Positions 55,656-64,000 of a DNA stretch of 64,000 nt are shown piece after piece; the first letter of the stretch is position 1; each line of letters begins with the position of its first letter. The notes beneath the pieces are model-generated. The model was given only the letters and a program-made list of their open reading frames with translations. It searched no databases and was not told the DNA's origin. The stretch is from Aphanomyces cochlioides. Lineage: Eukaryota; Oomycota; Saprolegniomycetes; Saprolegniales; Verrucalvaceae. The position numbers were made by a program, and so were the translations under genes. The DNA is taken from NCBI GenBank assembly GCA_019828595.1, contig JAHQRK010000001.1, forward strand, positions 3,038,001-3,102,000. Reading direction: 5' to 3'.

Positions 55656-56468
55656 TTAAGCACCAAAGCGCAAATTGCCTTCTGCAACGGACTTCAAGAC
55701 GCGGAAGACTGTCGAAGTTGTCGTAGGCGATGGAGTTGCCGCGTGTGTAGTTGAAGGTGTAGTGGCTGGCGTCGACGGCGACGACGATTTGAATACACCG
55801 GCAATTGCTAAGAGGATAATGATGGCAAGAACGACCAAGAAACCGATTGCAACCATCGTCTTGACGTTCTTCCACCACATAGTACGAGCGAGGCTTTTGC
55901 CGGCATTCCGGAATACTTTGGCTTGTTCATTGAGGTCGTTGCTCTTTTGTTCAACGGCCTCCATCTTTTCTGTGTTGGAAAGCACGACTTGGATGTTGTT
56001 CTGCATCGTACTCTTGACGGCATCGACTTGTGCCATGACTTCTGACACTTTGTCGACCTTGGTGCGGTCGTCGTACATGGTGGCAATCACGCCGAGCGCT
56101 TTGTTGCAATCGAGACCGTTCTCCTTCGCCTGGGCGATCTTGCCACCTTGCTTGCTGATTTCTTCCTGCACGGCCGTGATAAGTTTAAACGCGAGGCGGA
56201 TTGGATAGTCGGCTGCTGTGATAGTACAATAGACAATCTCGTCGTTGTCCATCGTGAAGTGAAACTTGTTGGGGTCGCAGTCGAGCGTGTGGCGGCTGTT
56301 GGGCGTCACTTGTTGCTTCCACGTCGGCGCTCGGAGCACCTTGCTGAGCATATCAATATACTTTGGAGCGTCCTCCTTGTCCTTCTTCGTATGGGAGTAG
56401 CTGCATACAACAACCTTGTCGCTGGCCCGCGCAACGGCAAGGAACTTGACATTGCCATTCGAGAGCGC
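55656..56468 (-). CDS. Longin-domain SNARE (VAMP7/YKT6-like), copy 1
   Basis: ATG 56468 (MALSNGNVKFLAVARASDKV). Residues 1-120 form a longin domain (VVCSYSHTKKDKEDAPKYID; KFHFTMDNDEIVYCTITAAD). A SNARE motif follows (VDKVSEVMAQVDAVKSTMQN; VVLSNTEKMEAVEQKSNDLN), then WWKNVKT and a transmembrane helix (VAIGFLVVLAIIILLAIAGV). The C-terminal tail is Ser/Thr/Pro-rich, about 40 residues, longer than usual and lumenal. At the zero layer, where R-SNAREs carry Arg, this protein has Asn. Tandem with a close paralogue in the same orientation. Confidence 0.82.
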   Translation of the reverse strand, partial: ALSNGNVKFLAVARASDKVVVCSYSHTKKDKEDAPKYIDMLSKVLRAPTWKQQVTPNSRHTLDCDPNKFHFTMDNDEIVYCTITAADYPIRLAFKLITAVQEEISKQGGKIAQAKENGLDCNKALGVIATMYDDRTKVDKVSEVMAQVDAVKSTMQNNIQVVLSNTEKMEAVEQKSNDLNEQAKVFRNAGKSLARTMWWKNVKTMVAIGFLVVLAIIILLAIAGVFKSSSPSTPATTPSTTHAATPSPTTTSTVFRVLKSVAEGNLRFGA

Positions 56469-56762
56469 CATGTTCTCTTTGAATATGAACACGACTACCG
56501 TCCATCATCGACGAGGCTCAAAATAGCTCCAACGTTGAAACCGCTGGATACGAAGGCGTTGACGTGCACGTCGAACAATTCGCATCCTCTTGCTCCAAAC
56601 GCCCAAACAGCATTCCAGCAATGTATCAATTGGAATTGTTCAAGCCTTGGCTGTCATCTTTGCCGAATTGTGCGGCGAAACGAGCTCCACCAACGAACGG
56701 CTCAAGAGCGGCGCTGGTTGCCATGATGTGTTGCTAAAGGCAGTTAGAAGAACAAAATCATG

Positions 56763-57519
56763 TTAGCGTCTAAAGCGAAGCGACTTGGACTCGTTGGAAG
56801 ACTTGTTGAACACACCAAGGGAAGCGAGCAAGACGAGGATGGCCAAGATGACGGCTAGCGCAATGGCCAACGTCACTTTGAAGTTCTTCCACCACATTTG
56901 TCGACGCAGGTCCGTCGCGCCTTTGTGAAAGATGGACGCTGTGTCGGCGAGATGGTTGGCTTTTTCAGAGAGCGTGTCGATCTTCTCGGTGTTACTCAAC
57001 GCAATGTTGATCGAGTCCTTCATGGTGTCCTTGACAACCTCGACCTGGTGTTGAACATGGGCCAGCTTGTCAACTTTGGTCACGTCTTCGTACTTGGTCG
57101 CGATAGCTTTCATCATCTACATAATTGATAAGCCTTGGAGTGCGGACGGTCGTTGTGATTACCTTTGAGCAGTCAAGCGAGGTGTCTTTTGTCGCAGCCG
57201 CTGCAAACGTGACTGTGAATTGCGCTTGGAGCTCATTGATCATGAGATGCGCAACACGAAGAGGATACGCTGCATTCGTCACGGCGAAGAAGACAAAGGA
57301 GCCCGAGTCGATCATGAAGTGCAGCTTGAGAGTTTCAAACTCGAGGGCGTGTCGACTGTTGGCACCAACTTCTTTGTGCCACGACGGCGCGGAGACGACT
57401 TTCTCTGCAATCTCGAGGAACTTTTTCCGCTCTTCAGCCGTGACTTTGGTGTGACTATAAGAGGACAGAATGTTCTTGTCGGCGACACGCAGGACGGCGA
57501 GGAACTTGACGTCGGTCAT
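56763..57519 (-). CDS. Longin-domain SNARE (VAMP7/YKT6-like), copy 2
   Basis: ATG 57519 (MTDVKFLAVLRVADKNILSS). Longin domain with KLHFMIDSGSFVFFAVTNAA, one intron, then a SNARE motif (VDKLAHVQHQVEVVKDTMKD; IALSNTEKIDTLSEKANHLA), WWKNFKV and a membrane anchor (LAIALAVILAILVLLASLGV). The tail is shorter than copy 1. The same Asn replaces the zero-layer Arg. Upstream are two TATCCGGATA palindromes (57573, 57590), absent from copy 1's upstream region. Probably a vesicle SNARE of the secretory or endolysosomal route. Confidence 0.82.
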
Positions 57520-57572
57520 GGCTTGGTAACGGTTCTCTGTCTTTGTCGAGCGATTGAATTTTCTTGGCGAGA

Positions 57573-57599
57573 TATCCGGATACGAATGTTATCCGGATA
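57573..57599. promoter_or_regulatory. Two TATCCGGATA palindromes
   Basis: Perfect copies at 57573-57582 and 57590-57599, 54 and 71 bp upstream of the SNARE copy 2 ATG (minus strand). Spacing between centres is 17 bp. Confidence 0.5.
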
Positions 57600-58323
57600 G
57601 TTTCAACCGTTTCCAAATTTTTCCCAGCGACACGATGCACTTGTCCTAAAATGGACCAAATGGCTCCCAAGAGAAAACGCGAGTGAAGCGCTTGCTCTCA
57701 AAGCTACTGAGCTACACCCCAAGATCCCAGCTCTATAGAGCTACAGTGCACTCGCTCGCATAGATACGCTCATCTTTAAAAACTGTCAGAGTGTTTTGTA
57801 GAAAGAAAATCTCAAATCGAGCTAGAGAGTTGCTCGAACTCAATGGAATGCCAGTCTAGCTCGTATATCACCAGCTAGAGTACGCATACAGGTCATGCTA
57901 TCACGCGTCGAAGTTTGTTGCCACGATTGGTCTCGCCAGCCGTATTTTGCCCCGATAAATTAGACTCTAGCCGTGATGTCATTGCATTTTCATTGTGATC
58001 CACAGGCGACTACCTAGCCAGAGAGCTCAAACGGCTATGCATCGCTCTCCAGCACAATAACTACAATACCTCGAGTCTTGGGCTCATTTCTGACAAGCCA
58101 TGAGTTGAAACCCCTCAAAGTCACTCTGAAAACTTTTGCAATATTGCAAATTAGAGTGCGCCAGAGGTAGCAGAAGGATCCTTGTCTTGCAGCCGACTTG
58201 CGGCCTGTAAGTACCGCTCAGATACCGCTCCTGGTGAGTGCAAATGCACGAGAGGTTCCTTGCCAACTGAGTTTCAAGGGTCGATCAGGAGGTCAACAGT
58301 GTGTCGGGGGTTCAAACAGAACT
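57600..58323. other. Intergenic region between SNARE copy 2 and the gene at 58387
   Basis: Apart from the tRNA-like fragment, no exons or repeats were recognised in this about 720-bp gap. It carries no ATCCGGAT element. Confidence 0.4.
57679..57720 (-). other. tRNA-like 5' half, incomplete
   Basis: On the minus strand the sequence starts GGGGTGTAGCTCAGTAGC and continues TTTGAGAGC AAGCGCTTCACTCGC, which resembles an acceptor 5' strand, a D arm (GCTC/GAGC) and an anticodon stem-loop with loop CTTCACT. After that no variable loop or GGTTCGA T-arm is seen, and no 3' acceptor strand. So it is a tRNA-derived fragment rather than a gene. Confidence 0.4.
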
Positions 58324-58333
58324 TATCCGGATG
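58324..58333. promoter_or_regulatory. TATCCGGATG palindrome-type element
   Basis: 54 bp upstream of ATG 58387, followed immediately by a half-site (ACCGGATA). Confidence 0.45.
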
Positions 58334-58386
58334 AACCGGATACGTTTTCCCGCTTGGGCAGCGACAGAAGGACTCGTCGAGCAGAC

Positions 58387-59403
58387 ATGGACGGTCGGCA
58401 AGCTCAATTACTGCAGGAACTAGCGACGCTGCAGCTAAATGTATTCGAAGAACAAGTCAAAATCTTCCACGAGCAAGTTGAAGGCTGCATTGCGATCACA
58501 GGCACACATCCCTTGACGCAGGAGGTACGTTGAGACTCGCAAAACGACCAGCTTCATCGTCGAGATAGAATGCGTCTTCCGTGTGCACAGTGCAAGGAAC
58601 AGATTGGAAAAAGTATTCTCGAGCATTGCCAAGCCCATTGTTGTCAGAGACGTTGGCGACGATTGTCTTTGGCGTGTGCAATTCTGAAGGGTACATTGAA
58701 TCGAGTGAACTCTTGCAATGGGCGTTTGAGAAAGTAAAGCAAGCCGACTTGAATGTACAAGACATCTCCGCGGGTATTTCTTGAGTGCTCACTTTGACTT
58801 AGATGAGCGACCGCATCCACTTTCTCTTTCTACTCCTCCATACACTCGAGAAGAGGAAACTCAACAAACGTACGATGAAAGAAGACGACTTTCGAGCGAT
58901 GCGTGTACATTACGAAGACAACTTGGACATGCTCATGGGATGGGTCCAAGCAAGCGTGCCTTATCTCAATAGCGACAGTCGAGACCAGGATTTAGTTCAT
59001 ATTGTGCTCCAGCTTGTCACCAAGTTTCCTCCCTCCAAGCAGTCTGAAAAGCAGAAGCTCGCGACAACACTTCGAGATTTGCGCAGTCAAGCCAAGAACC
59101 CCCGCGCGGTACGCTTCTCTCCCTCATTATTTGGCTAAGTTGTGTCTCGTATAGCCCAATGGAGCGTCCGAACGAAGAGAACCCGACGAGCTAAACGAGA
59201 TCCTTGCCCATGTGTCGCTGAAGAAGAAAGATCTCAAGAATGCACCCGTCTTTAAGGCCACACTCCGTGCCAACGGCGGCACATTCTGTCAGAAGAAATC
59301 CGAGCTAGAATGCGCTCAGTACATCTTGAAGCGATGTCACAACGACGGCTTTGACTGGCGGCTCTCTCTCGTCCTCAAATCCGACGAAGACGAGAATACA
59401 TGA
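58387..59403 (+). CDS. Unrecognised helical protein, four exons
   Basis: ATG 58387 (MDGRQAQLLQELATLQLNVF). Exon 2 continues in frame (ASSVCTVQGTDWKKYSRALP; EGYIESSELLQWAFEKVKQA). A 48-nt intron joins MSDRIHFLFLLLHTLEKRKL and KEDDFRAMRVHYEDNLDMLM; the last exon reads HVSLKKKDLKNAPVFKATLR and ends KSDEDENT. Mostly helical, no signal peptide, no membrane segment. No known domain was recognised. A palindromic promoter motif lies just upstream. Confidence 0.6.
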
Positions 59404-59603
59404 TAGATCCACCGACGTTGTCACCTAATCTAATGCTGTACTGACTGTTCAACGGTGAAGACTGCGGCATCATGGACCATGGGAGCTTCTCTGCTCGCGT
59501 CTGACAAGTAGATCGCCGCTAGATAGAGAAAAGAGCTCAACAACGACGCAGATTCATGGAAGAGGCATATGGATTCAAGATGACGACTTGGTTGTGGACG
59601 AAT

Positions 59604-60367
59604 CTACTTTTCGACATACTTGGCGTAGACATCGATGTAGAGCTGTGGCTCGCGGACGGTTTCTTGGAAGGCAGGACGCGTCTTGGAGGCTTCGAGCGCA
59701 GCCTTGAGCAAGGGATAGCCGTCGAGGAGATCGTGGTTGTGGTAATGCTTCAATAGGATGTCAAAGCGGAAGAGGAATGGCACCGTGAGGATTTCGGCAC
59801 TGCTGAGCTTGTTGCCAAGCAAGTACGGACCCTTCGAGCGGTACGCAGCGGCGTTCTCACGGTAAATCTTCTCGACTTCATCGAGTGTGTCCTTCAACTC
59901 TGCAAGGTTTGCTTCCTACAACATGTCAGAGTAAGCAGAGTTGATCGACGTACGCTTGGATTGCGGAGGACGCCATAGAAAGCTCCGACTTCAAATTTCG
60001 CGGCGGCAAGTTGAGCAAGCGTCGCTTCTTCAGGGTCGTTATGACGGAAGAGCTCGCCACCTCCATACTTGGTATCAAAGTACTGAGCAATGATCGCCGA
60101 CTCGTAGATGGAATAGCCATTCGAGAGGAGGAATGGCACCGTGCCGTATCGGTTGAACTGTTCAATGTACGCCGCGGGCATGTCGGTCAATGAGACCTCG
60201 ATGACATGGAATGGAGCCTTGGCTTCAACGGCAGTCCAGAGCGAACGTTGGCCGAAAGGACAGACAATGTTGTTAAAGAGGTGGAGCTTGCCGTCAGGAA
60301 GCTTGTACTAGTAGCTGAAGATTTGTTGCTCGCTCAGCGATTCAAACGGCGTGGTCTCGAACGACAT
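59604..60367 (-). CDS. Glutathione S-transferase with an in-frame TAG near the start
   Basis: The thioredoxin-like half reads LHLFNNIVCPFGQRSLWTAV, EVSLTDMPAAYIEQFNRYGT, VPFLLSNGYSIYESAIIAQY. After an intron, the all-helical half reads LLGNKLSSAEILTVPFLFRF … YAKYVEK. These fit an omega- or plant-lambda-like GST with a CPFG active-site Cys. The only nearby upstream ATG (60367) gives MSFETTPFESLSEQQIFSY, and then TAG (60308-60310) before YKLPDGKLH. No in-phase intron removing the TAG was found. Either the real first exon lies elsewhere or the gene is interrupted. Confidence 0.75.
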
Positions 60368-60586
60368 GGCGCAAATTGGACTTTGATCGTCAGCTCTGTG
60401 GAGTCAATGAAGACCACAGATTGAAGACAGGACGATGGCGGTAACCGGCATGTTACACACGTCGGGCAGTGGATGGAGAATTCGATGGAAGGACATGTAG
60501 GGAAGCCATCGTCCATCTTCATGGCAGCGCTATATTCATTCATTATCTGTGATATTACTCTCTCGTCTGCATAGATGTCCCTGACG

Positions 60587-61186
60587 TTATGCTTTGAGAG
60601 CGACTTCGCCGACGATTTCAAACGGATCGTCGTTTCCCTTGCGTTCCATGATGACCACGCGACTGACCGTCCATTCGATCGTCCGCTCCGGTCCGAACGA
60701 CGCCTCGATCGATGCATTCACATCGTGGGCCAAATTGTGCACGGCGTCTTCTCCACGCGCTTGGCCCAGCGTCATGTGCGGCACAAACGGCCGCGTGTCG
60801 TAGTTGCATTCGGGAAATGCCACTTGCAACGCCGCTTGCAGTTGTTGCATCTGGACGGCGGTCGACGATGGCTCGGGTTGCAAGAAGAGCGTCGCGCTCT
60901 TCTTGGAGTGGACAAAGTGATGCAGTTCTGGAAACGTGGCTTGGAAGGCGGGGATGTCTTGGATCGCCGCTTGGACACGCTCGACGATGGTGTCCATTTG
61001 AGTCGTGGGTTGGGCCAAGAACGGATACAAGAGGTTGATGTGTGGCGGCCAGCGTTGATAGCTCTTGTCATGAACTTGTCGGACGGATTGGACGAGGTCG
61101 TACGCTTTGGGCGAGTCTTTCTCGGTGAGGACGATGGCCAAGGTGGACTTGTGAGCCAAATGAGGCGGCATGGGCGTGCGAGACAT
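60587..61186 (-). CDS. 2H phosphoesterase (LigT / 2'-5' RNA ligase-like)
   Basis: 199 codons from ATG 61186 (MSRTPMPPHLAHKSTLAIVL). The two H-x-T/S-x motifs are PPHINLLYPF and VPHMTLGQA, about 110 residues apart, as in the 2H superfamily. Ends VGEVALKA at 60587. Members cleave cyclic phosphodiesters or act on 2'-5'-linked RNA ends in tRNA or NAD-related metabolism. The exact substrate cannot be read. The first motif has Asn where Thr or Ser is usual (H-I-N-L), and the second is canonical (H-M-T-L). Confidence 0.82.
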   Translation of the reverse strand: MSRTPMPPHLAHKSTLAIVLTEKDSPKAYDLVQSVRQVHDKSYQRWPPHINLLYPFLAQPTTQMDTIVERVQAAIQDIPAFQATFPELHHFVHSKKSATLFLQPEPSSTAVQMQQLQAALQVAFPECNYDTRPFVPHMTLGQARGEDAVHNLAHDVNASIEASFGPERTIEWTVSRVVIMERKGNDDPFEIVGEVALKA

Positions 61187-61900
61187 CTCGTGTTGGCGGC
61201 AAATGGAAGAATGAGGCAAGGATCGCCGCTCGACTTTCTTGCAAGTCTTGATTGCACACCTTCACTCGCATGCATACCATCCAACTCTGCGACCTGGGAC
61301 ATTCAACCAGCGACCATTCGACCTTTGATGTCGCCAAGGAGGAGAGACTGTCAAGGATTTGAGATCGCACAAGATCGCGAGCGCCAACTCTTATGGCTTG
61401 AGGATCGCGATGCCACAGCCACACAATCCATCATGGAACATACCGACCAGAACTTCAAAGTTGAGCGAATGAAGATTTGTCATCTCCTTGTTCATTCTAT
61501 GCTGACGACGATGCGTCAAGGCAATGCCATCCGTCGGCAGACTCGCTCTTACTAGCGTAGTTGTCCATGAATTCAAAGAGGGGATCGGGACTTAAGCCAT
61601 TCTTCACGGGAAGGTTTGTCTCTCCCCTTCACGTCTAGCAGCAATAGGACCAGCAACATGATTCCAGACTTCCAGCGACTGCAAGTGTGCAGATGAATGC
61701 AAGAGACCGGCCTGAAAGAAGTCTCAACACGACACTGGCGTCAGGGATGGGCTCCTCAATGATCGTCAGCCACAACTTTGGCATTTGGGTCGCGAAATGG
61801 ATGAAGAGTGTGACGTGGGGGATGAGAGAGTCACAAATAATAAAGATGATCGACCGCAATCGAACACCAGGCAATCGTATTCTCGCTAGAAACTGAAGGA
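61187..61900. other. Unresolved region, possible remnant gene exons next to the retroelement
   Basis: The minus strand carries protein-like stretches (SLEVWNHVAGPIAARREGE and NGLSPDPLFEFMDNYA) near 61560-61690 that do not join into one frame. They could be the 3' exons of a gene disrupted by the neighbouring element, or chance. Plus-strand frames here are weaker. No promoter motif seen. Confidence 0.25.
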
Positions 61901-61984
61901 CGCACAAAGTAGGATGAAGACCTTGTTTGCACTTAAGGTGGAAATGAATTCTAATCTACACATGCATATGCAAGCTCGAGGACG

Positions 61985-62106
61985 AGCTGTCGAGGACGAG
62001 GAGTCCTTTGATGGAGGATGAGGGACCTTTCGCGGAGGACGGTCCCTGGAAGGTTACTCGAAGGGATGCGTGTCAATCAGGTGGTGACACGCACATCACC
62101 GTCACA
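61985..62106 (-). mobile_element. Likely 3' LTR of a Ty3/gypsy element (boundaries approximate)
   Basis: In the element's orientation, sequence starting TGTGACGGTGATGTGCG follows a purine-rich tract (AGTGGGGGGG at 62109-62118), the usual polypurine tract/LTR junction of LTR retroelements. The LTR's far end was not fixed; 61985 is a guess at a TG/CA terminus. No second LTR is in the window because the element runs off the right edge. Confidence 0.5.
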
Positions 62107-62108
62107 TA

Positions 62109-62118
62109 CCCCCCCACT
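62109..62118 (-). other. Polypurine tract of the retroelement
   Basis: AGTGGGGGGG in the element's orientation, immediately upstream of the LTR start. It primes plus-strand DNA synthesis in Ty3/gypsy elements. Confidence 0.5.
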
Positions 62119-62400
62119 AAAGGGCGACTACGTCGGCCGGCCGAGGTGATGGGCGTGGAGCAGTAAGGACGAGAGTATTGCTCGAAAGAGCGTTTTTTTC
62201 GAGTTTTTGGTGGTGGTCCCTGATGTGGGCAGGCAGTGTAAGCGCACTAGAGCCGGGGATCACGTGAGTCAGCACGGTTGAATGCAGTATTGAATTGGTG
62301 GGGGTCCCAGACATAAGCGGGTGGCCGGAATTGTTTATAGTTGGGACCGTGTGCGTAGGTGATTTGTAGGTTGTTGCAGAGTAGTGTAAAAGGTCAGATG

Positions 62401-62748
62401 TCACGTGGCGCTATGAGAAGTTGGCCCAGGGCAGTACTTGGCAGTATTCGGAAAGTCTCTTAGAATAGCGTGTCGTTCATGGGCTCGACGTCGAGGTCTC
62501 GGAATCGTGGGGAGCGACGGAGAGGAGGTAAGCCATGCCATACGTAGTTGGCTTTCGTAGTCGTCGACATAGGACCGATATTCGCTGAGTTTGGACAATG
62601 GGGTCCAGTACTTAGACCCGTCCACATGCTCGACCAGGTAGTCCGTTTCGCGGGTCCCAGGTTCACGCCGCTTGTTTACGATGCGGTAGATGGGGGACCC
62701 AGAGTTGGTGTAAGTGATATCGTTGTCGCGGAATGAGACTAGGTCCAC
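62401..62748 (-). mobile_element. Chromodomain ORF of the Ty3/gypsy element
   Basis: Contains a chromodomain-like block (TDYLVEHVDGSKYWTPLSKL followed by SEYRSYVDDYESQL), as found at the C-terminus of chromovirus integrases, which directs insertion to marked chromatin. It is one base out of frame with the integrase ORF and overlaps it by about ten bases. It has no ATG of its own (its first codon is GTG), so it is probably the integrase tail separated by a frameshift. Confidence 0.7.
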
Positions 62749-64000
62749 AAAGCTAGAGTTGGGTAGGCAGTCGAGAGTGAGGTCGTCTTGTTCGTCATCG
62801 CCCTGGGTACGTCGTCGTTGTATGGGCGAGAGTAGTATCCTCGGAAAGGTTTAAGGTGGTCCACGTTGACCGTGACGAGTTTGTCAGGATGGGTAGGCAC
62901 TTCAATCTGGTAAGTGTTGGGACCCAGACGTCGGTGGACCCGATAGGGGCCGTGCCAATGGGTCGCTAATTTGCGGGTCCGGGGGTCTGACGGATCGTTG
63001 GACTTGGAAAAGTATTTGTACAGCCAGACCGACGATTGCTCTTCGAATTCAATGGGTTTGCGGTCGGTCCTTGCTCGTGCACTCTTGTTTTGGCCCGCGA
63101 CCAGTTGTTTCTCGACGAGAGACCTGGTCTGTCGCCAAGACGACGCCAGTCTGCGTTTATATTGAGGTAGATCATCTGACTTCCAGGAGGGTCCCGAGTT
63201 GAGGAAGGCCAGATCGAGTGGAAGAGTCGGGTCCCGTCCAAATAGGCAAAAGTAGGGCGAGTCCCCAAGGGTCTCGTGGTAGGATGTTCTGTATGCGAAA
63301 AGGAGACGAGGCAGGTAGATGTCCCAGTCCGTGTGGTGGTCATTGACAAAGATTTTCAGCATTTGGATGATTGTGTGGTTGAAGCGTTCGACAAGACCCT
63401 GGCTCTGCGGGTGATAGGAGGCACTTGTAAGTTTGTGAATACCGAGTGTTGCGTACATAGTCTCCGCCAGGTCGGAGATGGAGTTGGAGCCACGGTCTGA
63501 TAAGAGGCGGTTGGGCACACCAAAGCGGCAGAGGACCTCGTCGATAAGGGTCCGGGTGAACGTAGACGTGTTTAAGTCAGGGACTGGGAATGCCTCGATC
63601 CATCGGGTGAAGTAGTCCCCGAATACGAGGATGTATTTGTTGCCGTTCTCCGTAGTGGGCAGGGGTCCCAGTGCGTCGACAACCATAAGGTCGAAGGGTC
63701 CCTTGAGGTCATAAATAGGCATCCTTTGTATGGATCCCTGCCTCAGCGGGCGGCCTCCTTTGGCCTTGTTGCAGTCAGGGCACATGGTAACAAAGTCTTT
63801 GCAATCTTGAATCCAGTTGGTCCAGTATGCGGTCCGACGAATGCGTTCGCGGGTCTTGTTGAACCCGAGGTGTCCCGCGAATGGGGAACAGTGGCTGGCC
63901 CGGAGTACCTCCTCGATCATGGACCCAGGAATCATAGGTACCACAACCAATTCGGAATTCCGAAGGGGTGTTTTAATGGTGACTAAGCGGCATACAATGC
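62739..64000 (-). mobile_element. Ty3/gypsy pol, integrase region (5' part outside window)
   Basis: The frame is open from the right edge. Integrase zinc finger: ASHCSPFAGHLGFNKTRERI … CPDCNKAK. Core DDE: FDLMVVDALGPLPTTENGNK (D), LLSDRGSNSISDL (D), YHPQSQGLVERFNHTIIQML (E). C-terminal strands GPYRVHRRLGPNTYQIEVPT end in a stop at 62739. Reverse transcriptase, RNase H and gag lie beyond the window. The core motifs look intact, so activity elsewhere in the genome is possible. Confidence 0.93.

Noticed and set aside
56627..56728. A short minus-strand ORF (MATSAALEPFVGGARFAAQF…) between the two SNARE genes
   Set aside because: It is only about 32 codons, with no continuation in phase and no promoter motif; kept out for lack of support.
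57679..57720. A functional tRNA gene, possibly with a TCA anticodon (suppressor or selenocysteine type)
   Set aside because: No T arm or 3' acceptor strand follows, and the acceptor does not resemble tRNA-Sec.
62117..62404. A 95-codon minus-strand ORF between the chromodomain and the LTR
   Set aside because: It has no domain and lies in the untranslated 3' part of the retroelement.

Overview
The window looks like a compact oomycete nuclear genome, most likely of the Saprolegniales (Aphanomyces/Saprolegnia type). The evidence is dense intron-bearing genes on both strands, short GT-AG introns (about 40-60 nt), intergenic gaps often under 200 bp, eukaryote-only families (Argonaute, KDM5-type demethylase, taxilin, NASP, PIGW, TBCCD1), a flagellar PG-rich repeat protein as expected of a zoospore former, and a Ty3/gypsy chromovirus at the right edge. 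The assignment rests on gene style, not on a database match. Many genes here are only visible after splicing by eye; exon joins quoted in the entries were checked for phase where stated.

Layout. 1-8.1 kb: a truncated flagellar SHIPPO-repeat gene, two unrecognised spliced genes, a frame-disrupted repeat-family gene, a long IQ/WW coiled-coil gene, and a GNAT acetyltransferase. 8.5-18.4 kb: a large orphan membrane protein, PIGW/GWT1 of GPI-anchor synthesis, a duplicated multi-pass membrane protein, a SMYD methyltransferase and an LEA-like helical protein. 19-29.4 kb: a monoacylglycerol lipase, an EF-hand mitochondrial carrier, a KDM5-like histone demethylase, and an Argonaute with a near-perfect inverted repeat just downstream. 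29.7-46.7 kb: an unrecognised spliced gene, the SSN6/CYC8 corepressor, TBCCD1, a membrane-anchored GH5 glycosidase, PPAN/SSF1, an aspartic-protease-like membrane protein, PUS7, taxilin and a stand-alone glutathionylspermidine amidase. 46.8-61.2 kb: an FAD monooxygenase converging on a myristoylatable globin, a tail-to-tail pair of SLC35F6-like transporters, a small secreted protein, the histone chaperone NASP, a tandem longin-SNARE pair, an orphan, a GST and a 2H phosphoesterase. 61.9-64 kb: the 3' part of a Ty3/gypsy element.

Three observations stand out. (1) A palindromic motif, ATCCGGAT (usually TATCCGGATA), occurs 11 times, always between genes and typically 30-105 bp from start codons, often in divergent promoters; it looks like an unnamed promoter element. 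(2) The Argonaute has Glu where the first catalytic Asp should be, and probably Gln at the glutamate-finger position, so it may not slice. (3) A 63-bp inverted repeat with a 61-bp spacer lies about 330 bp downstream of that gene and could form a long hairpin RNA. Weaker leads include a zero-layer Arg-to-Asn change in both longin-SNAREs and a TAG codon inside the 5' end of the GST.
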